Shown one piece after another: positions 52,331 through 61,636 of a stretch of 64,000 bases of DNA. The stretch covers positions 372,001-436,000 of the forward strand of contig NZ_JBGQOM010000003.1 of NCBI RefSeq assembly GCF_052119645.1. The letters run 5' to 3'. The notes under the pieces were generated by a model that was given only the letters and a program-made list of their open reading frames with translations, was not told the DNA's origin and ran no database searches. Origin of the DNA: Paraglaciecola sp030730205. Its GTDB lineage: Bacteria; Pseudomonadota; Gammaproteobacteria; Enterobacterales; Alteromonadaceae. A program made the translations under genes and the position numbers. Numbering within the stretch: the first letter of the stretch is position 1; each line of letters opens with the position of its first letter.

Positions 52331-53872
52331 CTACCACGTTTGCGTTGCTTTAAATTTAGTTAAAGCTTCACTTAATGTGGCTTCAATTTCACCATTGAAA
52401 TTACCAGTTTTATTAAGATTTCCCATAAGCTCAGCATATTCACTGTTCATGTAAGAGTGTAAGGCAGCTTCAAAATCTAGGATTTTTCCTAGTTCGATAT
52501 CCTTCAAATACCCTTTTTCAACAGCGAATAAAGAAACCCCCATATCACCCACCGAAAGTGGTGCGTATTGGTTTTGTTTCATTAATTCCATTACTCGCTC
52601 ACCGTGTTCTAATTGAGCACGAGTAGCGTCATCAAGGTCAGAAGCGAACTGCGAGAAAGCTGCTAATTCACGATACTGAGCCAAGGCTAAACGTATACCG
52701 CCACCTAGTTTTTTGATGATTTTAGTTTGAGCTGCACCACCAACACGAGATACCGAAATACCTGCGTTAACTGCAGGACGAATGCCTGAGTTAAACAAGT
52801 CAGTTTCTAAGAAAATCTGACCGTCAGTGATAGATATTACGTTAGTGGGTACGAAAGCTGATACGTCACCGGCTTGTGTTTCAATAATAGGTAAGGCCGT
52901 TAAAGAACCAGTTTTACCTGTTACTTCACCTTTAGTGTAACGTTCTACGTATTTTTCATTAACACGTGCTGCACGCTCCAGTAAGCGAGAGTGTAAATAA
53001 AATACGTCACCAGGATACGCTTCACGACCTGGTGGACGACGTAATAGTAACGAGATCTGACGATAAGCAACTGCTTGCTTAGACAAATCATCATATACGA
53101 TTAGCGCATCTTCACCACGATCGCGGAAGTATTCACCCATAGTACAACCAGAATAAGGCGCTAAGTATTGTAATGCGGCAGATTCTGAAGCAGATGCGGC
53201 AACAACAATAGTATGGGCTAGGGCACCATGCTCTTCTAATTTACGTACTACGTTAGCAATTGTTGACGCCTTTTGGCCTATTGCGACATAAATACATTTA
53301 ACACCAGAATCTTTTTGATTGATGATGGCATCGATTGCTAAAGCAGTTTTACCTGTTTGGCGGTCACCGATAACTAACTCACGCTGACCACGACCAACAG
53401 GGATCATAGCATCAACAGATTTATAACCTGTCTGAATGGGTTGGTCTACAGATTGACGTTCGATAACGCCAGGTGCGATTTTTTCTACTGGTTCAAAACC
53501 ATCTGCTTCAATCGCGCCTTTACCATCAATAGGGGCACCTAGTGTATTAACTACACGACCTAATAATTTAGGTCCTACAGGTACTTCTAATATGCGGCCT
53601 GAAGATTTAACTTTAGTGCCTTCTTGAAGATCCGCATAGGGACCCATAACTACCGCACCTACAGAATCTCTCTCTAGGTTTAATGCGATAGCGTAACGAT
53701 TACCAGGAAGCTCAATCATTTCTCCTTGCATAACATCTGCAAGGCCATGAATACGGATGATACCGTCGGTTACACCAACAATGGTACCTTCATTACGAGC
53801 TTCACTTACTACTTGAAACTGATCAATTCGTTGTTTAATCAGTTCTGCAATTTCAGTGGAATTCAGTTGCAT
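52331..53872 (-). CDS. atpA: ATP synthase F1 alpha subunit
   Basis: 513 residues, equal to E. coli. Non-catalytic nucleotide site Walker A GDRQTGKTA, the arginine finger region ISVSRVGGAAQ and starting MQLNSTEIAELIKQRI are as expected. Confidence 0.98.
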   Translation of the reverse strand: MQLNSTEIAELIKQRIDQFQVVSEARNEGTIVGVTDGIIRIHGLADVMQGEMIELPGNRYAIALNLERDSVGAVVMGPYADLQEGTKVKSSGRILEVPVGPKLLGRVVNTLGAPIDGKGAIEADGFEPVEKIAPGVIERQSVDQPIQTGYKSVDAMIPVGRGQRELVIGDRQTGKTALAIDAIINQKDSGVKCIYVAIGQKASTIANVVRKLEEHGALAHTIVVAASASESAALQYLAPYSGCTMGEYFRDRGEDALIVYDDLSKQAVAYRQISLLLRRPPGREAYPGDVFYLHSRLLERAARVNEKYVERYTKGEVTGKTGSLTALPIIETQAGDVSAFVPTNVISITDGQIFLETDLFNSGIRPAVNAGISVSRVGGAAQTKIIKKLGGGIRLALAQYRELAAFSQFASDLDDATRAQLEHGERVMELMKQNQYAPLSVGDMGVSLFAVEKGYLKDIELGKILDFEAALHSYMNSEYAELMGNLNKTGNFNGEIEATLSEALTKFKATQTW

Positions 53873-53884
53873 GCTCTTTCCCCG

Positions 53885-54418
53885 CTATGCTTGTAACGCG
53901 TCTGCGAGACGGTTTAATTTACTTCGTAGTGAACCATCAATAACTGTATCACCGGCTTTAATAATAGCACCGGCAATCAGTGTAGGATCCACGCTACAAT
54001 TCAGCTTAACTTTACGTGCTAGACGTTTTTCTAATGCATTACCAATAGAAGTTTGTTGTGCTTTCAAAAGCTTTGTTGCTGACACAAGTTCAACATCAAT
54101 TTCTTTATCTAGGTCAGCTTTGAGCTGATTAAACAATTCAAATATTTCTGGTAACGCATCTAGACGTCTGTTTTCAGCCAAAACTTGAATTAAGTTTTGA
54201 CCCTGTTTGTCGAGTTGTTCGCCACATACGCCATTAAATATTTCAGCCAATTTCTGAGCAGCAACTGCACCGGTCAACAGACCCTTGATGCTTTCGTCTT
54301 TAGCTACTTCAGAGGCAAACATAAGCATGTCTTGCCAATGACTTACCGCCTTGTGTTCAACGGCATATTCAAACGCTGCTTGGGCATAAGGGCGAGCAAT
54401 GGTAGTCAATTCAGACAT
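53885..54418 (-). CDS. atpH: ATP synthase delta subunit
   Basis: 177 residues, E. coli 177. Peripheral stalk connector (OSCP equivalent). ARPYAQAAFEYA at the start and VDPTLIAGAIIKAGDTVIDGSLRSKLNRLADAL at the end are family signatures. 12 bases before atpA. Confidence 0.97.
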   Translation of the reverse strand: MSELTTIARPYAQAAFEYAVEHKAVSHWQDMLMFASEVAKDESIKGLLTGAVAAQKLAEIFNGVCGEQLDKQGQNLIQVLAENRRLDALPEIFELFNQLKADLDKEIDVELVSATKLLKAQQTSIGNALEKRLARKVKLNCSVDPTLIAGAIIKAGDTVIDGSLRSKLNRLADALQA

Positions 54419-54432
54419 AGCTCATGTACCCC

Positions 54433-54903
54433 TTATAGCTCAGCGACAAGTTTTTCAACTATGTCACTTTGTGCTGCTGCATCAATTTCACGCTCTAAGA
54501 TTCGTTCTGCTCCGGCAATCGCTAACAAACCAACTTGCTTGCGCAAATCTTCTTTAACACGATTACGTTCCGCTTCTACCTCAGAGTATCCTTGCGCGAT
54601 AATTTTTTCGCGTTCGGAGTGACCACGTTGCGTTTCTTCGTCAACAATTTGTGACCCACGCTTTTTGGCCTGCTCAATAATTTCAGCCGCTTGCACTTTG
54701 GCTTCTTTTAACTGTTCAGCCGCTTTATGCTGTGCTAGTTCGAGATCTTGTTCACCTCGTTCTGACGCAGCTAAGCCGTCTGCTATTTTTTGTTGGCGTT
54801 CTTCAATAGCGCCCATAATGGGAGGCCATACAAACTTCATGCAGAACCACACGAAGAATATAAATGCTATTAATTCGCCAAGTAGAGTGGCATTGATATT
54901 CAA
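54433..54903 (-). CDS. atpF: ATP synthase Fo subunit b
   Basis: 156 residues, equal to E. coli. One N-terminal membrane helix (about 5-25) and a long charged coiled coil that forms the peripheral stalk dimer. Confidence 0.97.
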   Translation of the reverse strand: MNINATLLGELIAFIFFVWFCMKFVWPPIMGAIEERQQKIADGLAASERGEQDLELAQHKAAEQLKEAKVQAAEIIEQAKKRGSQIVDEETQRGHSEREKIIAQGYSEVEAERNRVKEDLRKQVGLLAIAGAERILEREIDAAAQSDIVEKLVAEL

Positions 54904-54942
54904 AACCGCTCCTCCTCTATTCGTTAATGGGTAGTAAGGTGC

Positions 54943-55191
54943 TTATACAGCAAACTTGGCGCTTTCAACGAATAATAGGAAAAGGGCAATAGCCACACCG
55001 ATCATCGCGATAGCGTCAATAAGACCCGCTACGATAAACATCTTTACTTGTAGGGTAGGAGCAAGTTCTGGTTGACGAGCAGCAGATTCAAGGAACTTGC
55101 CACCTAGTATACCAAATCCGATTGCCGGACCTAGTGCACATAGACCAATCAAAATGCCTACTGCGATATATAAATTACCTAAGATTTCCAT
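54943..55191 (-). CDS. atpE: ATP synthase Fo subunit c
   Basis: 82 residues, two hydrophobic helices around the polar RQPE loop. The proton-carrying Asp is in GLIDAIAMIG. I do not see the full Gln-Val-Glu-Ser set of sodium-type rings, so a proton ring is expected. Confidence 0.97.
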   Translation of the reverse strand: MEILGNLYIAVGILIGLCALGPAIGFGILGGKFLESAARQPELAPTLQVKMFIVAGLIDAIAMIGVAIALFLLFVESAKFAV

Positions 55192-55324
55192 AGATTTTCA
55201 CCTTTGAGTTGAAGTTAAAGTTAAAGTTTAAAAAATAACACGTAAAAAAGTTTGCAAGGCGTCCGTGCCGACCCTCAAACAGCCAGTATTTGAGGTGACT
55301 CTTGTCATATAAATTAAATGGTAA

Positions 55325-56137
55325 TTAGTGTTCTTCACTAGCAAGACTTAGATACACGATAGTCAACATCATGAATATAAAGGCTTGTAAAGGAATAACC
55401 AGTAAGTGGAACGCTGCCCAAATAAAGTGTAAAGGCAATTGCCATAAACCAATGGTGCCTGCGATAAGAATAAATATAAGTTCGCCAGCATACAGGTTAC
55501 CGAATAAACGCAAAGACAAAGACAAGGGTTTAGCAATTAGAGAAACAAGCTCTAGTATAAAGTTAAACCAATACAACCATGGTGTATTGAAAGGGTGGGC
55601 GTACAACTCTTTCATGAAGCCGCCAAAGCCTTTAATTTTTATTGAGTAAAAAATCATTAACGCGAATACGCCTAAAGACAGAGCAAATGTCATGTTAACG
55701 TCAGTGGTCGGTACTACTTTCATGTATACATGAGATTGACCAGAGGCAATTGTTTCCATCGACTCACCAGCAATTAGCGCTGCAGCAGTTGGTAGAAAAT
55801 CAACCGGGATTAAGTCCATCAAGTTCATTAGCAAAACCCAAACAAAAATGGTTAACGCTAAAGGGGCTATTAATGCACTTTTGCCGTGGTAAGTACTCTT
55901 AACGGTGTTGTCAACAAATTCAACCACTAGCTCAACGCAAGCTTGCCATTTACTTGGCACACCCGTTGTTGCTTTTTTTGCTACTGCGCGAAAGCTCAGT
56001 ATAAATACAAATCCCAAAATCACAGACCAAGCCAGCGTGTCAATGTGAAAAGTCCAAAAACCTTCACCGACAGCAGCATTAGTCAAGTGATGCTGAATAT
56101 AACCACTAATGGTTTGTTCGCCACTTGTTCCTGCCAT
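55325..56137 (-). CDS. atpB: ATP synthase Fo subunit a
   Basis: 270 residues from ATG 56137; a TTG at 56149 is the alternative. The essential Arg is in LSLRLFGNLYAGE, and MDLIPVDFLP is present. About five to six membrane helices. 133 bases separate it from atpE, as is usual in proteobacterial atp operons. Confidence 0.97.
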   Translation of the reverse strand: MAGTSGEQTISGYIQHHLTNAAVGEGFWTFHIDTLAWSVILGFVFILSFRAVAKKATTGVPSKWQACVELVVEFVDNTVKSTYHGKSALIAPLALTIFVWVLLMNLMDLIPVDFLPTAAALIAGESMETIASGQSHVYMKVVPTTDVNMTFALSLGVFALMIFYSIKIKGFGGFMKELYAHPFNTPWLYWFNFILELVSLIAKPLSLSLRLFGNLYAGELIFILIAGTIGLWQLPLHFIWAAFHLLVIPLQAFIFMMLTIVYLSLASEEH

Positions 56138-56182
56138 TTTTCCATCCAAATTTTAAAGTTAAAAAACGGTACTTCGGTCTCG

Positions 56183-56590
56183 TTATCGCTCAACTACTCG
56201 TGTTTTTTTAACGCGACTTACTAAAATAATAATGGGCCATTGCCCTAATAATACGATGGTGAAGCTCACCATGAGAGCCATAATATCGACATTTTGCCAT
56301 CGATAAATAAAAACAAATAAAACAATGGTTAAGATAAATTTTATTTTGCTACCTTTGTTAAAACTCCGCACTACTAGTTTATTTTGTCTAGCACCGGCAT
56401 ATCTGAAGGCAAAGTATGCATAAATCATACTGGGTAAAATAACCGAAACAGCACCATAAGCTGCTGATAAACCGCTATTTTTACCACCATAAAAGGTAAA
56501 AAAAAGAGCTATAACTATGGCTAGAATACTTTGATAAATAATGACTTTTCTAGCAAGCTTCTGCCCTTCTAGGACCAAACTAACTGCCAT
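56183..56590 (-). CDS. atpI: ATP synthase accessory protein AtpI
   Basis: 135 residues with four hydrophobic helices; the first gene of the atp operon, as in E. coli. AtpI assists assembly of the c ring and may carry Mg2+. The segment AAYGAVSVILPSMIYAYFAFR is typical. About 160 bases upstream separate it from parB and should hold the atp promoter. Confidence 0.93.
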   Translation of the reverse strand: MAVSLVLEGQKLARKVIIYQSILAIVIALFFTFYGGKNSGLSAAYGAVSVILPSMIYAYFAFRYAGARQNKLVVRSFNKGSKIKFILTIVLFVFIYRWQNVDIMALMVSFTIVLLGQWPIIILVSRVKKTRVVER

Positions 56591-56751
56591 TTGATCCCTC
56601 TTAACAAATAAACCTTAACAAAAAGCGCCAAAAGTATACTTTACTGGCGCCAATTTACAACATCTATACCTGTTTTGTTAGGGTGATTGGATAATTACTA
56701 AGCAACTTACAACTTAACTTAGCTTAAGGAAAACTTAAATTGAGTCACTTT

Positions 56752-57612
56752 TTATTTTATGTGGCTTAAAATACCATCAAGTTGATCTAAACTTGAGAAG
56801 TTAATCACCAGTTTACCCTTTCCTTTAGCATTATGAGCAATGCTCACTGGAGCCCCTAGGTTTTCTGATAAGCTAGTTTCTAAACGCTGAACATCAGGAT
56901 CCGGTTTTGTCTGCTCTTTCGGTTTGACCGGTTCAAGAAGTCGCCTAACCAAATTTTCAGTATCTCTAACGGTCAATCCTTTACCAGACACAATTTGCGC
57001 AGCTTCATTTTGCTGTTCACCTTGCAAAGACAACAGCGCACGGGCATGGCCCATCTCAATATCACCATGTTCAAGCAATAACTTTACATCTTCATTTAAA
57101 TTATTGAGTCGTAGTAAATTGGTTACCGTGGTTCGAGATTTTCCTACCGCAGTTGCCACTTCTTGATGAGTTAATTCAAATTCAACCATCAAACGGTCTA
57201 ATGCTTGTGCTTCTTCCATCGCATTTAGGTCTTCTCGCTGTATATTTTCGATCAATGCGATAGCGACGGCAGCTTCATCAGGAACATCTTTAATTAAACA
57301 AGGGATCACATCTAGACGTGCTATTTGTGATGCACGCCAGCGACGCTCTCCAGCGATAATTTCATACTTTTGCTCACTGATTTGCCGCACAACAATCGGT
57401 TGAATAACACCTTGTGAACGAATCGAGGCAGCTAAATCCTCTAAGGCGTCTGAAGACATATCCTTTCGGGGTTGATATTTTCCTGGCTGTAAAAATTCTA
57501 CAGGGATCTTACGTAATTCACCTTCTTGTTCAGGGGATTGATTATTAGATGATTGACTGGTTGCTAATAGCGCATCAAGGCCACGACCTAAACCTCGTTT
57601 TTTAACCGACAT
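56752..57612 (-). CDS. parB: Chromosome partitioning protein ParB (Spo0J family)
   Basis: 286 residues from ATG 57612, with AGAGGAA upstream; an in-frame start at 57639 is not needed. KKRGLGRGLDALLA start, the CTP-binding GERRWRAS motif with ENIQREDLNAMEEA, and a helix-turn-helix (THQEVATAVGKSRTTVTNLLRL) that reads parS. C-terminal dimer domain. It works with ParA to segregate the origin region. Confidence 0.97.
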   Translation of the reverse strand: MSVKKRGLGRGLDALLATSQSSNNQSPEQEGELRKIPVEFLQPGKYQPRKDMSSDALEDLAASIRSQGVIQPIVVRQISEQKYEIIAGERRWRASQIARLDVIPCLIKDVPDEAAVAIALIENIQREDLNAMEEAQALDRLMVEFELTHQEVATAVGKSRTTVTNLLRLNNLNEDVKLLLEHGDIEMGHARALLSLQGEQQNEAAQIVSGKGLTVRDTENLVRRLLEPVKPKEQTKPDPDVQRLETSLSENLGAPVSIAHNAKGKGKLVINFSSLDQLDGILSHIK

Positions 57613-57652
57613 AGATTCCTCTATTCTATTTATTGACAACTTAGCAGCTAAA

Positions 57653-58441
57653 TTAGCTTACCTTTGTTGATACATTTGCTTTACTACGACGAAGAATCTC
57701 ACCGGCTAAAGCTAAGTAGGCTTTAGCACCTGTTGATGATTTGTCATAGTACATGGCGGGAGTCCCAAAGCTAGGCGCTTCGGCCAATCTGACATTACGT
57801 GGAATAACAGTTCGATATACTTGTTCACCAAAATGTCGCTTAAGTTGCTCAGATACGTCATTGGCCAATCGATTACGAGGATCATACATGGTTCGTAGTA
57901 CACCTTCGATTTTTAATTCGGGATTTACCACAGACGCCAACTTTTTAATGGTATCCATTAAGGCCGTAAGTCCCTCAAGCGCATAGTATTCACATTGCAT
58001 TGGAACCAAAACAGAGTCTGCTGCCGCCATAGCATTAACCGTTAGTTGATTTAATGAGGGTGGGCAGTCAATAAAAATAAAGTCATAATAATTTTTAACG
58101 CAAGCCAATGCATTTCTTAATCGAACTTCTCGTGCAAAGACTTCCATCAATTTAATTTCAGCAGCGGTGATATCACTATTACCTGCGATTAAGTGATATT
58201 TACCAGAGGTTTCTTTAATTAACACTTCTTCGATGGGTTTTTCTTCAATCAGCAGCTCGTAACAGGTGTTTTCGACGGCATACTTATCAATACCGCTCCC
58301 CATGGTCGCATTGCCTTGAGGGTCTAAATCAATAAGCAAAACTTTGCGTTTAGTTGCAGCCATAGACGCGGCAACATTCACAGCGGTCGTGGTTTTACCA
58401 ACCCCACCTTTTTGATTAGCAATTGCAATGATTTTACCCAA
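57653..58441 (-). CDS. parA: Chromosome partitioning ATPase ParA (Soj)
   Basis: 262 residues, deviant Walker A KGGVGKTT (about 10-17), Walker A' DLDPQGNAT and the IDCPPSL motif. It drives separation of ParB-parS complexes. 40 bases before parB. Confidence 0.97.
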   Translation of the reverse strand: MGKIIAIANQKGGVGKTTTAVNVAASMAATKRKVLLIDLDPQGNATMGSGIDKYAVENTCYELLIEEKPIEEVLIKETSGKYHLIAGNSDITAAEIKLMEVFAREVRLRNALACVKNYYDFIFIDCPPSLNQLTVNAMAAADSVLVPMQCEYYALEGLTALMDTIKKLASVVNPELKIEGVLRTMYDPRNRLANDVSEQLKRHFGEQVYRTVIPRNVRLAEAPSFGTPAMYYDKSSTGAKAYLALAGEILRRSKANVSTKVS

Positions 58442-58510
58442 AATAGTTTTCCACTAACTTTTTAATTAACTACAACGTTGACTGATAAACTTAAAATAAA
58501 ACCGATGAGA

Positions 58511-59149
58511 TTATTTTTTTTGAATTTTTATAATATGCCGCTCGCCTACTAAATTCGGTACGCTTAATGCGATAATCTCCGTGATGTTAAAATCATCACC
58601 AATTTCTTTAAGCTCGTCCCTCGGTAATTGCCCTTTAAGAGCTAAAAATACACCTTGCGAATCTACCAGATGCTGACACCAGTGCAACATATCTTTTAAT
58701 GAAGCGAAAGCTCTGCTGATTACACCTTGTATGTGTATAAGGGGTTGATAATCTTCTACTCGACTTTGAATTGGCTCAATATTATTTAACTTAAGTTCAT
58801 AGGCAACCTGTTTCATAAAACGCACTCGTTTACCTAAGCTATCAAGTAACACAAAATATTTTTCAGGACACATAATGGCTAATGGAATACCGGGTAAACC
58901 TGGTCCTGTACCAACATCAATATAATTGTCTTCGGTCAAGAAGGGGGCAACCACAATAGAATCGACGATATGTTTGATTAACATTTGCTCAGGCTCTCGA
59001 ACAGAGGTGAGGTTATAAGCCTTATTCCATTTATGCATCAGCAATACATAAGCAACTAACTTTTCGACTTGTTCAACATTTGGCTGAATGTCGCTGTCTT
59101 TTAACACAGTATTGAGTTGTGCTATTAAATGTTCTTTTAACACTTCCAT
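58511..59149 (-). CDS. rsmG: 16S rRNA (guanine527-N7)-methyltransferase
   Basis: 212 residues. SAM-binding Rossmann motif YIDVGTGPGLPGIPLAI (about 73-89) and NAYNLTSVREPEQMLIKH are family features. Its ATG overlaps the mnmG stop by one base, so the two are coupled, as in E. coli (gidA-gidB). Confidence 0.97.
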   Translation of the reverse strand: MEVLKEHLIAQLNTVLKDSDIQPNVEQVEKLVAYVLLMHKWNKAYNLTSVREPEQMLIKHIVDSIVVAPFLTEDNYIDVGTGPGLPGIPLAIMCPEKYFVLLDSLGKRVRFMKQVAYELKLNNIEPIQSRVEDYQPLIHIQGVISRAFASLKDMLHWCQHLVDSQGVFLALKGQLPRDELKEIGDDFNITEIIALSVPNLVGERHIIKIQKK

Positions 59150-61062
59150 TAGGCTGAAATTCTACTTTTACTGTTTAAACTGCCAACAAGTAGGCCGTGT
59201 TTTTTCAAATACACAAGCAACAAAGAAACGGCTGCTGGGGTAACGCCAGATATACGTCCTGCTTTGCCGATGGTCTCTGGTCTAGCGTTTGTTAATTTTG
59301 CCACGACTTCGTTACTTAAACCTGATATTACTTTATAGTCAAAATCTAAGGGAATGAGGGTATCTTCATTTCGTAGCGTCTTAGCAATTTCTTCTTTTTG
59401 ACGTTCGATATATCCCGCATATTTAATTTGAATTTCAACTTGTTCAGCGGCTTGAATATTGGCTATTTGTGGACCCAAAGATTCGATTTCCATTAAACGT
59501 TGATACGTCATTTCAGGACGTCGAATTAAATCTTCCAAGGTATTCTCACGAGTAACCGGGTTTTTCAATACTTGGTTTAATTCATTGACAGCTGGATGAT
59601 GAGGGTGGATCCAAGTTGATCGCAAACGCTGGCTTTCTAATTCTATTGCTTCAAGTTTTTCATTAAATACTTGCCAGCGATGATCATCAACTAAACCTAT
59701 TTTGCGACCTAACGCCGTCAAACGCATGTCAGCATTGTCTTCACGAAGCAATAAACGATATTCAGCACGGCTAGTGAACATTCGATAAGGCTCTTTGGTC
59801 CCCATGGTGGCCAGATCATCGATTAATACGCCCATGTAAGCTTCATCACGGCGTAAAGTGAACGAATCTTTATCCTGACTTGATAAAGCTGCGTTAGCAC
59901 CGGCTACGAGGCCCTGAGCGCCTGCTTCTTCATAACCTGTTGTTCCATTGATTTGTCCCGCAAAAAATAAACCTTTGATAAACTTGGTCTCTAAACTCTG
60001 TTTCAGATCCCGAGGATCAAAGAAATCATATTCGATCGCATAACCTGGGCGAATGATGTGCGCATTTTCAAAACCTTTGATTGACCGAACCAAATTCATT
60101 TGAACATCAAAGGGGAGACTAGTTGAAATTCCATTTGGGTAAATTTCAATGCTATCTAAACCTTCTGGTTCAACAAATATTTGATGAGAATCTTTGTCTG
60201 CAAAACGGTGAATTTTATCTTCAATTGACGGACAGTACCGTGGGCCTATTCCCTCGATAACACCGGTATACATGGGAGAACGGTCAAGACCGCCACGAAT
60301 TATTTCATGAGTACGTTCGTTTGTATAAGTAATATAACAAGGCACTTGTCGTGGATGATCACTGGTTTTTCCTAAAAATGAAAAAACCGGGATGGGGTCA
60401 TCGCCATGTTGTTCTTGCATAGCAGTAAAATCTAAAGTTCTTGCGTCTAATCTTGCAGGGGTGCCTGTTTTCAAACGATCAACCCGAAAGGGTAGAGCAC
60501 GTAAACGATCTGCGAGTGCGATCGAAGGTGGATCACCTGCTCTACCTCCCTTGTAATTATTCATTCCAATATGAATTGTTCCACCAAGAAAGGTTCCCAC
60601 GGTAAGCACTACTGACTTCGCCTTAAACTTAAGGCCCATCTGGGTAACAACGCCAACAACCTGATCATTTTCCACAATCAGATCATCACAAGACTGCTGA
60701 AACAAGGTGAGATTAGCTTGATTTTCTAACATGTGTCTGATGCTTTTTCGGTACAAAGCCCGATCTGCTTGAGCTCGAGTTGCTCTTACTGCAGGCCCTT
60801 TACTTGAATTTAAAGTACGAAATTGGATCCCAGCCTGATCCGTCGCCAGTGCCATTGCACCACCTAAAGCATCAATTTCTTTGACTAAATGCCCTTTGCC
60901 GATCCCACCAATTGCTGGATTACATGACATTTGTCCTAATGTTTCAATATTGTGGGTTAACAATAATGTACTGACACCCATGCGAGCAGATGCTAACGCA
61001 GCTTCAGTGCCTGCGTGGCCTCCACCTACAACGATGACGTCAAATTGTTGCTGATAAAACAT
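59149..61062 (-). CDS. mnmG: tRNA uridine-5-carboxymethylaminomethyl modification enzyme MnmG
   Basis: 637 residues from ATG 61062 (starts MFYQQQFDVIVVGGGHAGTEAA, the FAD-binding dinucleotide motif; the ATG at 61086 adds eight residues). Works with MnmE on wobble uridine 34. CNPAIGGIGKGHLVKEIDALGG and the EEAGAQGLVAGANAA segment match the family. Leftmost border of oriC, as in E. coli. Confidence 0.98.
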   Translation of the reverse strand: MFYQQQFDVIVVGGGHAGTEAALASARMGVSTLLLTHNIETLGQMSCNPAIGGIGKGHLVKEIDALGGAMALATDQAGIQFRTLNSSKGPAVRATRAQADRALYRKSIRHMLENQANLTLFQQSCDDLIVENDQVVGVVTQMGLKFKAKSVVLTVGTFLGGTIHIGMNNYKGGRAGDPPSIALADRLRALPFRVDRLKTGTPARLDARTLDFTAMQEQHGDDPIPVFSFLGKTSDHPRQVPCYITYTNERTHEIIRGGLDRSPMYTGVIEGIGPRYCPSIEDKIHRFADKDSHQIFVEPEGLDSIEIYPNGISTSLPFDVQMNLVRSIKGFENAHIIRPGYAIEYDFFDPRDLKQSLETKFIKGLFFAGQINGTTGYEEAGAQGLVAGANAALSSQDKDSFTLRRDEAYMGVLIDDLATMGTKEPYRMFTSRAEYRLLLREDNADMRLTALGRKIGLVDDHRWQVFNEKLEAIELESQRLRSTWIHPHHPAVNELNQVLKNPVTRENTLEDLIRRPEMTYQRLMEIESLGPQIANIQAAEQVEIQIKYAGYIERQKEEIAKTLRNEDTLIPLDFDYKVISGLSNEVVAKLTNARPETIGKAGRISGVTPAAVSLLLVYLKKHGLLVGSLNSKSRISA

Positions 61063-61202
61063 GATATGCCTCTTGGTAATATTCACCCACTCAAAACGGG
61101 CGCGTATTCTATATGTAAAAAGTCTTTTTTGAAATGCTTAAAAAATATTCAAAGTAACGATCCGATCATCTTTAATCTTTATATGATCTATTTGATCTTT
61201 AC

Positions 61203-61220
61203 TTATTACTACTACTATTA
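61203..61220 (-). promoter_or_regulatory. DnaA-trio-like repeats in the unwinding element
   Basis: On the minus strand six trinucleotides in register read TAA-TAG-TAG-TAG-TAA-TAA, beginning 14 bases after the DnaA box TTATCCACA (61243-61235). The arrangement of box, spacer and 5'-TA[G/A] repeats is that of the DnaA-trio element through which DnaA binds single strands. Role inferred. Confidence 0.65.
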
Positions 61221-61234
61221 GTAAAGCGATTTTC

Positions 61235-61243
61235 TGTGGATAA
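61235..61243 (+). promoter_or_regulatory. DnaA box (R1-like)
   Basis: Perfect consensus TGTGGATAA, same sequence and orientation as E. coli R1, between the AT-rich unwinding region and the IHF site. Confidence 0.9.
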
Positions 61244-61261
61244 GACATTATATGTTTTTAA

Positions 61262-61274
61262 AATCAATTACTTA
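61262..61274 (+). promoter_or_regulatory. IHF binding site in oriC
   Basis: AATCAATTACTTA fits the IHF consensus WATCAANNNNTTR at every defined position. It lies 18 bases from the R1-like box, like the IHF site of E. coli oriC. Confidence 0.7.
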
Positions 61275-61339
61275 ATTAGCATGTAAGTGTGTGTGTAAAG
61301 CTTGATCAACGCGGTATACACTGGGTGTAACCAGTAGTT

Positions 61340-61348
61340 TTATCCACA
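61340..61348 (-). promoter_or_regulatory. DnaA box
   Basis: Perfect consensus TTATCCACA, inverted relative to the R1-like box. Confidence 0.88.
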
Positions 61349-61412
61349 ATGAAGATTATAAGTAATTGTATTAAGTGTATATGTACTGCTTATTAAGGTG
61401 TTATACATACTT

Positions 61413-61421
61413 TTATACACA
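61413..61421 (-). promoter_or_regulatory. DnaA box
   Basis: TTATACACA, identical to E. coli R2 and fitting TTATNCACA. A weaker relative, TTATACATA, lies at 61401-61409. Confidence 0.75.
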
Positions 61422-61636
61422 TAATTTTATAAGCGGTGATCTAGCTGTGAGTAAACTGTGATCGTCTGATCAAATTTGCTGATGTAGTATTAAAAGTATG
61501 ATCGCAGTTCACACGACTGTAAAGCCTTATGACAGCGAGGTTTGACTTAAAAAATTTAAGGAGGGTGCATGTAACTGAAGGGATCAGTGATCAGTATTAG
61601 CTAGCATACTAGCGTGTTAACAGTGATCACCGATCA

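Larger units (their letters stand above)
61063..61636. other. oriC: Chromosomal replication origin oriC
   Basis: Thirteen GATC sites lie within about 480 bases (61159 to 61635), against about two expected, indicating Dam/SeqA control. Elements run in the E. coli order: an AT-rich unwinding region with GATC-led 13-mer-like units (61159-61220; GATCTATTT at 61185 equals the first nine bases of an E. coli 13-mer), a DnaA box TGTGGATAA (61235-61243), an exact IHF consensus match (61262-61274), then inverted boxes TTATCCACA (61340-61348) and TTATACACA (61413-61421). The flank mnmG on one side and mioC/mnmE on the other fits. Origin firing is inferred. Confidence 0.93.
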
